This document shows, piece by piece, positions 6,253-15,600 of a stretch of 64,000 nucleotides of DNA (the first letter of the stretch is position 1; each line of letters opens with the position of its first letter). The stretch comes from Bradyrhizobium sp. KBS0727 (lineage in GTDB: Bacteria; Pseudomonadota; Alphaproteobacteria; Rhizobiales; Xanthobacteraceae). The notes beneath the pieces were generated by a model. The model searched no databases. It saw nothing but the letters and a program-made list of their open reading frames with translations, and had not been told where the DNA came from. The translations under genes and the position numbers were made by a program. The DNA lies in NCBI RefSeq assembly GCF_005937885.2, contig NZ_CP042176.1, positions 558,001 to 622,000 of the forward strand. The letters run 5' to 3'.

Positions 6253-9021
6253 ATGGACGATCTGTTGCGGGAGTTCCTGACCGAGACCAACGAGAGCCTG
6301 GATACGGTCGACAATCAGTTGGTGCGGTTCGAACAGGATCCGACCGACGCCAAGATCCTGGATAACATCTTCCGCCTGGTTCACACCATCAAGGGCACCT
6401 GCGGCTTCTTAGGGCTGCCGCGACTCGAAGCGCTGGCCCATGCCGGCGAGACCCTGATGGGCAAATTCCGCGACGGCATGCCGGTGACGGCCGGCGCGGT
6501 GACGCTGATCCTGTCCTCGATCGACCGCATCAAGGAAATCCTCGCCGGCCTCGAGGCCACCGAGACCGAGCCCGAGGGCACCGACGAAGACCTGATCGAG
6601 AAACTGCACGAGATGGCCGAAGGCGCCGCGCATGCGGTTGCCGAAGTTGCAGCCGCACCGGTACCCGTGGTCGCCGCCCCTCCGATGGCGCCTGCGGTCG
6701 CACAGGGCACGCCCGTGACCAGCGTAGCTGGCGCTTTGGTCGAGCAGGTGCTGGAACGCCCGTTGCGTCCCGGCGAAGTCTCGCTCGACGACCTCGAGCG
6801 CGCCTTCCGCGAGACCGAGATTGAAGTCGCGCCGGCCGCGCCCGCGCTTGCTCCTGTTGCTGCACCTGTCGCCAAGGCCGCCGAGCCGGAAGCCGCCCCC
6901 GGGCCGCGCGCGAAAGCCAAGCCGTTAAAGAAGCCGGTCGTCGCCGAGGCCGATGTCCAGGAAGCCGACAAGATCGCCAACCAGTCGATCCGCGTCAACG
7001 TCGACACGCTGGAACACCTGATGACCATGGTCTCCGAGCTGGTGCTGACCCGCAACCAGCTCCTGGAGATCTCCCGCCGCAACGAGGACACCGAGTTCAA
7101 GGTGCCGCTGCAGCGGCTCTCCAACGTCACCGCCGAACTGCAGGAAGGCGTCATGAAGACGCGGATGCAGCCGATCGGCAATGCCTGGCAGAAGCTGCCC
7201 CGCATCGTCCGCGACCTCTCCGGCGAACTCGGCAAGCAGATCGAACTGGAGATGCACGGCGCCGACACCGAACTCGACCGCCAGGTGCTCGACCTGATCA
7301 AGGATCCCTTGACCCACATGGTGCGCAACTCCGCCGACCACGGCCTGGAGACGCCGGCCGAGCGCTTGGCCAGCGGCAAGCCCGAGCAGGGCACCATCCG
7401 GCTCTCCGCCTACCATGAAGGCGGCCACATCATCATCTGCATCGCCGACAACGGCCGCGGCCTCAACACCGAGCGGATCAAGGCCAAGGCCATTCAGAAC
7501 GGTCTGGTCTCGGAGTCCGATCTGGAGAAGATGACCGAAGCCCAGATCCACAAGTTCATCTTCGCGCCGGGCTTCTCGACCGCGGCCGCCGTCACCTCGG
7601 TCTCCGGCCGCGGCGTCGGCATGGACGTGGTGCGCACCAATATCGACCAGATCGGCGGCACCATCGACATCAAGTCGGTGGCCGGCGAAGGCTCCAGCGT
7701 CACCATCAAGATCCCGCTGACCCTGGCCATCGTCTCGGCCCTGATCGTGGAAGCCGCCGGCGACCGCTTTGCGATTCCGCAGCTGTCGGTGGTCGAGCTG
7801 GTGCGGGCCCGCGCCAACTCCGAACACCGCATCGAGCGCATCAAGGACACCGCGGTGCTCAGACTGCGCAACAAGCTGTTGCCGCTGATGCACCTGAAGA
7901 AGCTTTTGAAGATCGACGACGGCTCCTCGTCCGACCCCGAGAACGGTTTTATCGTGGTGACGCAGGTCGGCAGTCAAACGTTCGGCATCGTGGTCGACGG
8001 CGTGTTCCACACCGAAGAGATCGTGGTCAAGCCGATGTCGACCAAGCTGCGGCACATCGACATGTTCTCCGGCAACACCATTCTGGGGGACGGCGCGGTG
8101 ATCATGATCATCGACCCCAACGGCATTGCCAAGGCGCTGGGTGCGGCCGGCTCCGCTTCCCGCGAGCTCGCCGACGAGCATGCCGCCGCGCACGCCTCCT
8201 CGGGCGAGCAGCTGACCTCGCTGTTGGTGTTCCGCGCCGGCTCGAACCAGCCCAAGGCGGTGCCGCTCGGGTTGGTGACCCGTCTGGAGGAGATCGCCAC
8301 CGACAAGATCGAACTCAGTAACGGCCGCTACATGGTGCAGTACCGCGAGCAGTTGATGCCGCTGGTGCAGATGGACGGGGTCACGGTCCGGACCGCGGGC
8401 GCGCAGCCGATCCTGGTGTTCGCCGACGACGGCCGCTCGATGGGGCTGGTGGTCGACGAGATCATCGACATCGTCGAGGAGCGGCTGCACATCGAGGTGG
8501 CGGGCTCGCAGTCCGGCATCCTGGGTTCGGCCGTGATCAAGGGCCAGGCCACCGAAGTGATCGACGTCGGCCACTTCCTGCCGATGGCGTTCGCCGACTG
8601 GTTCTCGCGCAAGGAGATGCGGCCCTCGATGTCGGCGCAGTCGGTGCTGCTGGTCGACGATAGCGCGTTCTTCCGCAACATGCTGGCGCCGGTGCTGAAA
8701 GCCGCCGGCTACCGGGTCCGGGTCGCCCCCAACGCCCAGGAAGGCCTCACCGCGCTGCGCTCGGGCCAGGCCTTCGACGTGGTGCTGACCGACATCGAGA
8801 TGCCCGACATGAACGGGTTCGAGTTTGCCGAGACCATCCGGGCCGACCAGCACCTGAGTTCGATGCCGATCATCGCACTGTCCTCGATGGTGTCGCCGGC
8901 GGCGATCGAGCGCGGCCGGCAGGCCGGCTTCCACGACTACGTCGCCAAGTTCGACCGTCCCGGCCTGATCGCGGCGCTGAAGGAACAGACCGCCGCGGCC
9001 GAGATCAGGCAGGCGGCTTAA
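6253..9021 (+). CDS. cheA: CheA chemotaxis histidine kinase with C-terminal receiver
   Basis: A 922-residue hybrid CheA. In order: HPt domain with phospho-accepting His44 (RLVHTIKGTCGF); an Ala/Pro-rich linker (about 130-235); dimerisation helices (VNVDTLEHLMTMVSEL); HATPase with HMVRNSADHGLE, ADNGRGL and SGRGVGMDVV; a CheW-like domain; a second CheW-like domain (about 650-790); and a receiver with Asp847 (VVLTDIEMPDMNGF). The receiver fusion and doubled CheW-like part are typical of alphaproteobacterial CheA. It would autophosphorylate in response to receptor-bound CheW and pass phosphate to CheY. The ATG at 6253 (MDDLLREFL) is preferred over one 24 bases upstream because GGAAGG precedes it. 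cheW follows after 12 bases. Confidence 0.95.
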   Translation: MDDLLREFLTETNESLDTVDNQLVRFEQDPTDAKILDNIFRLVHTIKGTCGFLGLPRLEALAHAGETLMGKFRDGMPVTAGAVTLILSSIDRIKEILAGLEATETEPEGTDEDLIEKLHEMAEGAAHAVAEVAAAPVPVVAAPPMAPAVAQGTPVTSVAGALVEQVLERPLRPGEVSLDDLERAFRETEIEVAPAAPALAPVAAPVAKAAEPEAAPGPRAKAKPLKKPVVAEADVQEADKIANQSIRVNVDTLEHLMTMVSELVLTRNQLLEISRRNEDTEFKVPLQRLSNVTAELQEGVMKTRMQPIGNAWQKLPRIVRDLSGELGKQIELEMHGADTELDRQVLDLIKDPLTHMVRNSADHGLETPAERLASGKPEQGTIRLSAYHEGGHIIICIADNGRGLNTERIKAKAIQNGLVSESDLEKMTEAQIHKFIFAPGFSTAAAVTSVSGRGVGMDVVRTNIDQIGGTIDIKSVAGEGSSVTIKIPLTLAIVSALIVEAAGDRFAIPQLSVVELVRARANSEHRIERIKDTAVLRLRNKLLPLMHLKKLLKIDDGSSSDPENGFIVVTQVGSQTFGIVVDGVFHTEEIVVKPMSTKLRHIDMFSGNTILGDGAVIMIIDPNGIAKALGAAGSASRELADEHAAAHASSGEQLTSLLVFRAGSNQPKAVPLGLVTRLEEIATDKIELSNGRYMVQYREQLMPLVQMDGVTVRTAGAQPILVFADDGRSMGLVVDEIIDIVEERLHIEVAGSQSGILGSAVIKGQATEVIDVGHFLPMAFADWFSRKEMRPSMSAQSVLLVDDSAFFRNMLAPVLKAAGYRVRVAPNAQEGLTALRSGQAFDVVLTDIEMPDMNGFEFAETIRADQHLSSMPIIALSSMVSPAAIERGRQAGFHDYVAKFDRPGLIAALKEQTAAAEIRQAA

Positions 9022-9033
9022 GAAAGCAAGCAC

Positions 9034-9510
9034 ATGACAACGACCAAGACCGACACCATCGAGGGCACCGTGGCCGAATACGTCACCGCCGTGATCGGCG
9101 GCCAGCTGTTCGGCCTGCCGATCTCCCGCGTCCAGGACGTGTTCATGCCGGAGCGGCTGACCCGGGTGCCGCTGTCGTCGGCGGAGATCGCCGGCGTGCT
9201 CAACCTGCGCGGCCGCATCGTCACCGTGGTCGACATGCGCGCCCGGCTCGGCCTGCCGAAGAACGAGGACGGCAAGCCGCCGATGGCGGTCGGCGTCGAC
9301 CTGCGCGGCGAGTCCTACGGCCTTCTGATCGACCAGATCGGCGAGGTGCTCCGACTCGCCGACGAAGGCCGCGAGGACAACCCCGTCAACCTCGATCCCC
9401 GCATGGCCAAGCTCGCCGGCGGCGTCCACCGGCTCGACGGTCAGCTCATGGTCGTCCTCGACGTCGATCGCGTCCTCGAAATCGTGCCCAAAGCAGCCCT
9501 CGCAGCATAG
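9034..9510 (+). CDS. cheW: CheW chemotaxis coupling protein
   Basis: A 158-residue coupling protein that links chemoreceptors to CheA. It shows the full CheW-like beta-barrel signature: GQLFGLPISRVQDVF, LRGRIVTVVDMRARLGL, GLLIDQIGEVLRL and DGQLMVVLDVDRVLEIV. It starts 12 bases after cheA and is followed by cheY after 41 bases, so the genes are almost certainly co-transcribed. Length is normal for the family. Confidence 0.93.
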   Translation: MTTTKTDTIEGTVAEYVTAVIGGQLFGLPISRVQDVFMPERLTRVPLSSAEIAGVLNLRGRIVTVVDMRARLGLPKNEDGKPPMAVGVDLRGESYGLLIDQIGEVLRLADEGREDNPVNLDPRMAKLAGGVHRLDGQLMVVLDVDRVLEIVPKAALAA

Positions 9511-9551
9511 CCCGATTGGCAAGCGTCGTTCGTCAGACAAGGAGGCCAACA

Positions 9552-9938
9552 ATGAAAACCTGTCTCGTCGTCGATGATTCCAGCATCGTACGCAAGATTG
9601 CGCGCCGCATCCTGGAAGAGATGTCTTTCCAGGTCCTCGAAGCCGAGGACGGTGTAGACGCGCTGGTGATCTGCAAGCGCGCCATGCCGGAAGCCATCCT
9701 GCTCGACTGGAACATGCCTGTGATCGACGGCTATCAGTTCCTCGGCCATCTGCGCCGCATGCCCGGCGGCGAAACGCCCAAGGTGGTGTTCTGCACCACC
9801 GAGACCAGCATCGACCACATCTCGCGCGCGATCGACGGCGGCGCCAACGAATACATCATGAAGCCGTTCGACAAAGTCATCGTTGCCGCGAAATTCCAGG
9901 AAGTCGGCTTGATCGAGTTGACGGAACCGACGGTCTAA
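9552..9938 (+). CDS. cheY: CheY response regulator
   Basis: A 128-residue single receiver domain. Acidic residues lie in CLVVDDSSIVRK, the phospho-acceptor is Asp52 in LLDWNMPVIDGY, and the conserved Lys is in YIMKPFDK. The start at 9552 is fixed by an excellent AAGGAGG 6 bases upstream. It sits between cheW and cheR and is the likely direct target of the CheA encoded upstream. It differs in detail from the CheY-like protein at 3797-4183, so the pair may split motor-control and phosphate-sink roles, as is common in alphaproteobacteria. Confidence 0.93.
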   Translation: MKTCLVVDDSSIVRKIARRILEEMSFQVLEAEDGVDALVICKRAMPEAILLDWNMPVIDGYQFLGHLRRMPGGETPKVVFCTTETSIDHISRAIDGGANEYIMKPFDKVIVAAKFQEVGLIELTEPTV

Positions 9939-9968
9939 ATTCTTTCCGCTTGCCCTTGAGAGGCCCCC

Positions 9969-10841
9969 GTGACCCCGCCAGACTATGAGTATCTGCGTAA
10001 GCTCCTGAAGGATCATTCCGGTCTCGACCTGTCCGCAGACAAGCAATATCTGATCGAAAGCCGCCTGCTTCCGCTGTCGCGCAAATGCGGCCTGCCTGGC
10101 ATCAGCGAACTCGTGCAAAAGATGAAGGGTGGCTCGTCCTCCCTGATCGCCCAGGTGGTCGAGGCCATGACCACCAACGAAACCTTTTTCTTCCGCGACA
10201 AGGTGCCGTTCGAACACTTCCGCGATTCGATCATGCCCGAGATCATGAAGGCTCGCGCTAATCGCAAGAGTATCCGGATCTGGTGCGCGGCCGGTTCGAC
10301 CGGCCAGGAGCCGTATTCGCTCGCGATGAGCCTGAAGGAAATGGGCGCGGCGCTTGCCGGATGGCGGATCGAGATCGTTGCGACCGACCTGTCCCAGGAA
10401 GTGCTGGAGAAATCCAAGGCGGGCATCTACAGCCAGTTCGAGGTCCAGCGCGGCCTTCCGATCCAGCTGCTTGTGAAATATTTCAAGCAGAACGGCGAGT
10501 TCTGGCAGATCGGCGCCGACGTTCGCGCCATGGTTCAGCACCGGCAACTGAACCTGCTGCACGATTTTTCCCAACTCGGGGTATTCGACGTCATCTTCTG
10601 CCGCAACGTCCTGATCTATTTCGACCAGGATACCAAGATCAACGTTTTCGGCCGTCTCGCCAAGACGATGGAACAAGATGGCTTCCTGGTGCTGGGTGCG
10701 GCGGAAACGGTTGTCGGCTTGACCGATGTGTTCAAGCCGTTTCCGGACAAGCGCGGGCTCTACCGGCCGACCGGCACGCGTGCGATCAACGCACCGGCCG
10801 CAACAGCAACGCCAAAGGTCGCGGCGATGGCAGGACGTTGA
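9969..10841 (+). CDS. cheR: CheR chemoreceptor glutamate methyltransferase
   Basis: A 290-residue SAM-dependent methyltransferase that methylates glutamates of chemoreceptors during adaptation. Visible parts: N-terminal helical CheR_N domain (YLRKLLKDHSGLDL), TNETFFFRD, the SAM-binding motif WCAAGSTGQEPYSLAM, ATDLSQEVLEKS, and FCRNVLIYFD near the C-terminal end of the catalytic fold. GTG start with GAGAGG upstream. It lies 30 bases after cheY. Its usual partner, the CheB methylesterase, is not in the cluster; a PilZ protein follows instead. Confidence 0.93.
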   Translation: MTPPDYEYLRKLLKDHSGLDLSADKQYLIESRLLPLSRKCGLPGISELVQKMKGGSSSLIAQVVEAMTTNETFFFRDKVPFEHFRDSIMPEIMKARANRKSIRIWCAAGSTGQEPYSLAMSLKEMGAALAGWRIEIVATDLSQEVLEKSKAGIYSQFEVQRGLPIQLLVKYFKQNGEFWQIGADVRAMVQHRQLNLLHDFSQLGVFDVIFCRNVLIYFDQDTKINVFGRLAKTMEQDGFLVLGAAETVVGLTDVFKPFPDKRGLYRPTGTRAINAPAATATPKVAAMAGR

Positions 10842-10844
10842 GGA

Positions 10845-11165
10845 ATGTCAGAAGACAACAAGGGAACCGAGCGCGTCACGTTCAGCCGGGGCTATGATGT
10901 CTGCATCATGGCCATCGACGGCACGTGGCGCCGCGATTGCCAGCTTAATGCGATCTCGGATAACGACGCGGCCTTGACCGTTGAAGGCTCGATCCAGGGC
11001 CTCAATCTCAAGGAGTTCTTCCTGTTGCTGTCGTCGACCGGTCTTGCCTACCGCCGATGCGAACTGGTTCGCGTCAACGGCACGGAAATGGACATTCATT
11101 TCCTGAGGGGCAAGCACGGCAAGAAGCGGTCGGGCGCTGCCAAGGACGACGAGAAGATGAACTGA
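10845..11165 (+). CDS. PilZ-like protein at the end of the che cluster
   Basis: A 106-residue protein starting 3 bases after the cheR stop, so translationally linked to it. The fold pattern (TERVTFSRGYDVCIMAIDG, CQLNAISDNDAALTVEG, RCELVRVNGTEMDIHFL) matches PilZ domains, which bind c-di-GMP. The key motifs are weak: the N-terminal arginines are spaced R-x4-R rather than R-x3-R, and D/N-x-S-x-x-G reads N-A-I-S-D-N-D-A with no Gly at the expected place. It may bind c-di-GMP poorly or be a structural PilZ. Its position suggests a role in tuning chemotaxis or motility. Confidence 0.75.
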   Translation: MSEDNKGTERVTFSRGYDVCIMAIDGTWRRDCQLNAISDNDAALTVEGSIQGLNLKEFFLLLSSTGLAYRRCELVRVNGTEMDIHFLRGKHGKKRSGAAKDDEKMN

Positions 11166-11340
11166 GGCGATCCCGCCTCGAGCTTGAGCGCGGCGTCGAG
11201 CTTCTCCGTCATCGTGGCGGAGTCCCGATCGGCGCCCGCGATATGCGAGCCGCCAAGCCGCTGCTGCCGCAGGGAGCCAATTGCGCGAGATAGTCTGTCA
11301 CGGAGGGACATCGAGAGCCCCCGCAGGATGCCGCCTCCGG

Positions 11341-11685
11341 CTACATCCGCAAGATCGAAAGCGCCGGCGCGAATTCGGCATACGCGCCGGCACCGCGCCC
11401 GGGCGCCCAGGAATCCAGCAGGGAGTGGAGGGCGATGCCGAGCTTTGCCTCGCAGGCTTTCAGCGCCGCGGTCGCCTTGACGTAACGCGGCGAGACGTCG
11501 TCCAGCACGATGACATTGGCGATGTTTTCCTGGTTGCCGGGCGAGGTTTCCCGGACCATCGTCTGTTCGATCAGCCGCAGGCTCGCCTGGACATGCTCGA
11601 TCAGGCCGACGAGATCGGATACGACCGATCGATAGCTGTCACCATCGGGTCCGGGCTCGGTGCCGTCACCTGCTGCATCCTGCAT
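11341..11685 (-). CDS. hypothetical protein
   Basis: A 114-residue soluble protein, mostly helical in appearance (VVSDLVGLIEHVQASLRLIE, YVKATAALKACEAKLG). GGGAG 7 bases before the ATG supports the start. It lies between the che cluster and a FixJ-type regulator, on the opposite strand to both. No family recognised and no signal peptide or metal motif. Confidence 0.55.
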   Translation of the reverse strand: MQDAAGDGTEPGPDGDSYRSVVSDLVGLIEHVQASLRLIEQTMVRETSPGNQENIANVIVLDDVSPRYVKATAALKACEAKLGIALHSLLDSWAPGRGAGAYAEFAPALSILRM

Positions 11686-11738
11686 GGGTACACTCCCTAC
11701 TCACATGCTTAGAACGCGCGTTGCTACTTGTGCGTTAA

Positions 11739-11761
11739 GCCAACGTCCCGTACAAATACGG
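11739..11761. promoter_or_regulatory. small hairpin upstream of FixJ-type regulator
   Basis: Within GTCCCGTACAAATACGGG, the arms CCCGTA and TACGGG flank CAAA. It lies about 85 bases upstream of the regulator start, in the region between two divergent genes, and could be an operator. No binding protein can be named. Confidence 0.3.
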
Positions 11762-11839
11762 GTGCGTTCTGATCGGGTATGAAGTTGAATACCGTCACCT
11801 AAGTATGTGTCATGATTCACCACGCACGGACGATGAAAC

Positions 11840-12475
11840 ATGGCTGAAAAAGCCCTCTCCCGCGGGGAGATCTTCGTGGTCGACGACGATCCGGCGGTCC
11901 GCGACACCCTGTCGATGGTCCTGACGGCGGGCGGTTATCAGGTCATCTGTTTTGCAGACGGCGCCGCCCTGCTCGCGCTTGCGAGAAGCCGGACGCCATC
12001 CTGCATCCTGCTCGACGTCAACATCCCCGGTAAGTCCGGCCTCGACATTTTGAAGGAACTTCACGGCGAGGACTATCCGGCGCCAATCTTCATGATCTCC
12101 GGGCAAGGCGATATCGCGATGGCCGTCAGCGCCATCAAGAACGGCGCGCTGGACTTCATTGAAAAGCCGTTTCGCGGCAGCGAAATCGTCGCGAGACTGG
12201 ACGAGGCGATCGAGGCATATGCCCGCCGACAGGCGGAAAACGCCGCCTCACGGATCGCGACGCTGCATTTTCCGGGACGCGAACCACTGACGCGACGCGA
12301 GCGCGAGGTGCTGGAGCAGTTCACCGCCGGTGCATCCAACAAGGAAGCAGGACGCCAGCTCGGGATCAGCCCGCGCACGATCGAGGATCACCGCGCCAAT
12401 ATCATGAAGAAGCTCGGGGCGCGGAACGCCGCCGATCTGGTCCGGATCGTGATGACCACCCAGCGTCAGGCCTGA
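11840..12475 (+). CDS. FixJ-family two-component response regulator
   Basis: A 211-residue regulator: receiver domain at residues 8-125 with the acidic pair in VVDDDPAV, phospho-acceptor Asp59 (CILLDVNIPGKSG) and Lys in DFIEKPFRG; then a LuxR/FixJ helix-turn-helix at about 145-205 (LTRREREVLEQFTAG, GISPRTIEDHRANIMKKLGA). Architecture and length match FixJ/NarL-type activators. It converges with the hybrid kinase at 12616-16119, its most likely partner by proximity. The HTH closely resembles that of the pseudo-DHp regulator at 2371-2991. Confidence 0.9.
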   Translation: MAEKALSRGEIFVVDDDPAVRDTLSMVLTAGGYQVICFADGAALLALARSRTPSCILLDVNIPGKSGLDILKELHGEDYPAPIFMISGQGDIAMAVSAIKNGALDFIEKPFRGSEIVARLDEAIEAYARRQAENAASRIATLHFPGREPLTRREREVLEQFTAGASNKEAGRQLGISPRTIEDHRANIMKKLGARNAADLVRIVMTTQRQA

Positions 12476-12495
12476 CTGACTCAATTTTGACCATA

Positions 12496-12578
12496 GCGTT
12501 TTCGAGCGAAGTGGGTACCGGTTCGCACAGCAATCAAGTTTACGCAGATTGCGTAGACTTATCTGCGGTAGAAAACGC
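12496..12578. repeat. dispersed palindromic repeat, family E
   Basis: Starts GCGTTTTCGAGCGAAGTGGG, then TACCGGTTCGC, and ends GAAAACGCG, giving GCGTTTTC/GAAAACGC terminal inverted repeats. It fills the gap between two convergent genes, where it could act as a bidirectional terminator. A related copy is at 16176-16278. Confidence 0.6.
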
Positions 12579-12615
12579 GTCAAAACACAGGACTCCACCA
12601 GGATCGGGCGTGCGC

Positions 12616-15600
12616 TCAATCGGCGAGCGCTTTGCGGATCATGATCGCCATATCCGATTTGCGATAGGGCTTGGCGAGCAGCAGCACGCCCTCGTCGAGC
12701 CGGCCGTGATGGATGATCGCGTTTTCCGTATAGCCCGACGTGAACAGCACCTTCAGCCCGGGCTTGATCCTCGATATCTCGTTGGCGAGCTGGCGACCGT
12801 TGATGCCGGGCATGATCACGTCGGTAAAGAGCAGGTCGAAGGGGCGGCCGGCATTGGCGATCGCCAGCGCCTCCGTCGCATTCGCCGCGTCCAGCGTGAC
12901 ATAGCCCAGCGAATGCAGCTGGGTCAGCACATAGTCACGCACCAGCTTGTCGTCTTCGACGACCAGGATCGTTTCGTGACCGCCCTCCATGACAGGTGCC
13001 AGCGTCGGTTCGGCGGCCGGCAACGTCCCCGTGGCCGGCGGCAGGTACATCTTGATCGTCGTCCCGTGACCCTCTTCGCTGTAGATCATGATGTGGCCAG
13101 CCGATTGCTTGACGAAGCCGTACACCATGCTCAGCCCGAGGCCGGTGCCCTTGCCGGGACCTTTCGAGGTGAAGAACGGATTGAACACCTTGTCGAGCAG
13201 GTCGGCCCGAATGCCGGTCCCGGTATCGCTGACCGCGATCATGGCGTAGCGGCCCGGCCGGACGTCGCCGTGCGTCCTGGCGTAATTCTCGTCGAGCACG
13301 ACGCCCCCGGTCTCGATGATCAGCTTGCCGCCATTCGGCATGGCGTCGCGGGCATTGAGCGCGAGATTGAGGATGGCGGTGGCGAGCTGATTGGGATCGA
13401 CCAGGGCCGGACAAACCTCGTCCTCGAACACCGATTCGATTTCGACGTGCTCGCCGAGCGTTCGCTGCAACAATTTGGCGGTGTCGATGATCAGCGTGTT
13501 GACGTCGGTCTCCCGCGGTTCCAGCGGCTGCTTGCGAGCGAAAGCCAGCAGATGCTGGGTGAGGTCGGCGCCCCGTGACGCCGCCTCGTCGATCATCCGC
13601 GTGATCGCGGCCAGTTGCGGCTCGCCTTTGACCGCGTCGGCCAGGATTTCGATCGTCCCCGTGATCACCGTCAGGATGTTGTTGAAGTCATGCGCAATGC
13701 CGCCGGTGAGCTGGCCGACAGCTTCCATCTTTTCGGCCTGCCTGATCCTGTCCTCGGCCGCGATCTTGTCGGTCAGGTCGCGCATGAAGCAGTTGAACAC
13801 AAATCCGTCGCGGGTCTTCAACGCCGTGATGCTCAACTCTGCGGTGAATTCAGTCCCGTCGCGCCGTCGGGCCTGGACCTCGCGGCGGGGTCTCGCAACC
13901 TGTTCGAGCCCGGACTCCAGAAAGTGGCCCAGGCCGGCCTGGACCGGACTCTGGTTCGGATCCGGGGCGATCATCTTGAAAACGTTCTTGCCAAGCATGT
14001 CCGTCCGTGGCCATCCGAAGATGACCTCGGCTTGCGAATTCCAGTCCCGGATGATGCCGCGTTCGTCGGTCTGGACGAAGGCATCGAGCGCGGAATTGAT
14101 GATGCCGCGTGCGAGTTGCTCGCTTTCGCGCAAGGTCTCCTGCGCCAGCCGGCTCTCGGTCATGTCGCGGCCGACGAGGAAAAACCGCTTGACCGGTTCG
14201 GACCAGGTCCCGAGCCATGACAGCCATACGGCGCGTCCGTCCTTGTGCATGCAACGGGTATCGGAAATCTTCGAGCGCAAACCGCGCCGCGCCGCGCGCA
14301 GTTCCTCGCGGGAGTTCTCGAGATGATCGGGGTGGATGAAGTCGCTGCCGCTGCGACCGATCATTTCCTCGGGCCGAAACCCCAGGATGGCTTCGCAGCT
14401 CGGGCTGATCTGGACCAGAAATCCGCGGGCATCCATCACCAGGATCAGGTCCTGCGAGGTCTCGAAGATGCGGCGAAGTTCCTCGGTCTGTTGCCGCAGC
14501 ACCTGCCTGGTCTTGTTGCTGTCGGTGATGTCGCGCGCCACTTTGGAGATGCCGATCGTCGCTCCCGAGGGCGCCTTGATCGGGGAAATGCTGAGCGAGA
14601 CCTCGATCGGGGTGCCGTCCTTCCGCAGCCGCACCGTCTCGTTTTGCTCGATGCTCTCGCCCCAGCCGATGCGGCGCAGGCTATCCTGCACCTCCGACAA
14701 CCGGTCGTCGGGCACGAGCAGCGCGATGCCCTGGCCGGTGGCTTCCGCCGCGGAGTACCCAAACAGACGCCCGGCGGCCGAATTCCAGCCGGTGATGGTG
14801 CCGTCGAGCGACATGGTAATGATGGCGTCGTTCGACGATTCGACCGCCGCGCTGAACAGGCGCTCGCGTTCCGCATGGTGATCGCGCGCGGCTATGGTGC
14901 GGCGGTGTTCCCCGACCTCGCGCTCGAGCGCGATGGTTTTGGCATTGGCTTCCCCCATCACATGCGCAAACGCGCGCGCAAGCACGCCGGTCTCGCCGCG
15001 CGCGTCGACCGGGATCACCGCCGTCCCGCTCCGGGCGGCGGCTTCGACGGCCTTGGTCAACTGCACGATCGGCCGGGTCAGCGATCGCGCGATCAGCAAC
15101 GCCAACAGTGTTGCACACAATACGGCGATCAATCCGACGGTGATCGAGCTGTTCTGGATCGCCTGCGCCGGCGCCATGACGACGGCATTCGGCACCGATT
15201 CGATCACCGCGGTCCACTCGCTGCCGGCCAGCAGGGCGGGCGCCAAAGCCTCGCCGCCGGGGCGTCCGGCCTCCGTTTGCACGATCTGTGCGACACCTTT
15301 CGTGGCGCCGATCGACGCCGCCAGATCCGGAAAGTCCTTCCGCCAGTCGGTCGGCGTACCCAGTTGCGAACCGAATTCGCGCGCCCGGTCGGGATGGACG
15401 AGATAGTTGCCCCGGGCATCGACCACGTAGACTCTTTCGCCAGGCCGGACCGACGCCCGGACGCGGGCGAGCGCGGGCCGCATATCGGCGGTGGCGATGA
15501 CGATGCCGAACGGCTTGCCGCCGGGCGCGAAGATCGGCATCGCGATCCGCATCGTCGGCACATGCGGGTTGGCGATGACACCGTTCTCTTCGTTCAAATC

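Noticed and set aside
6925..9552. 875-codon open frame antisense to cheA and cheW
   Set aside because: It runs opposite two clear chemotaxis genes and has the His/Asp/Gly/Arg-rich composition typical of antisense frames in GC-rich codons. No motif, no ribosome site.
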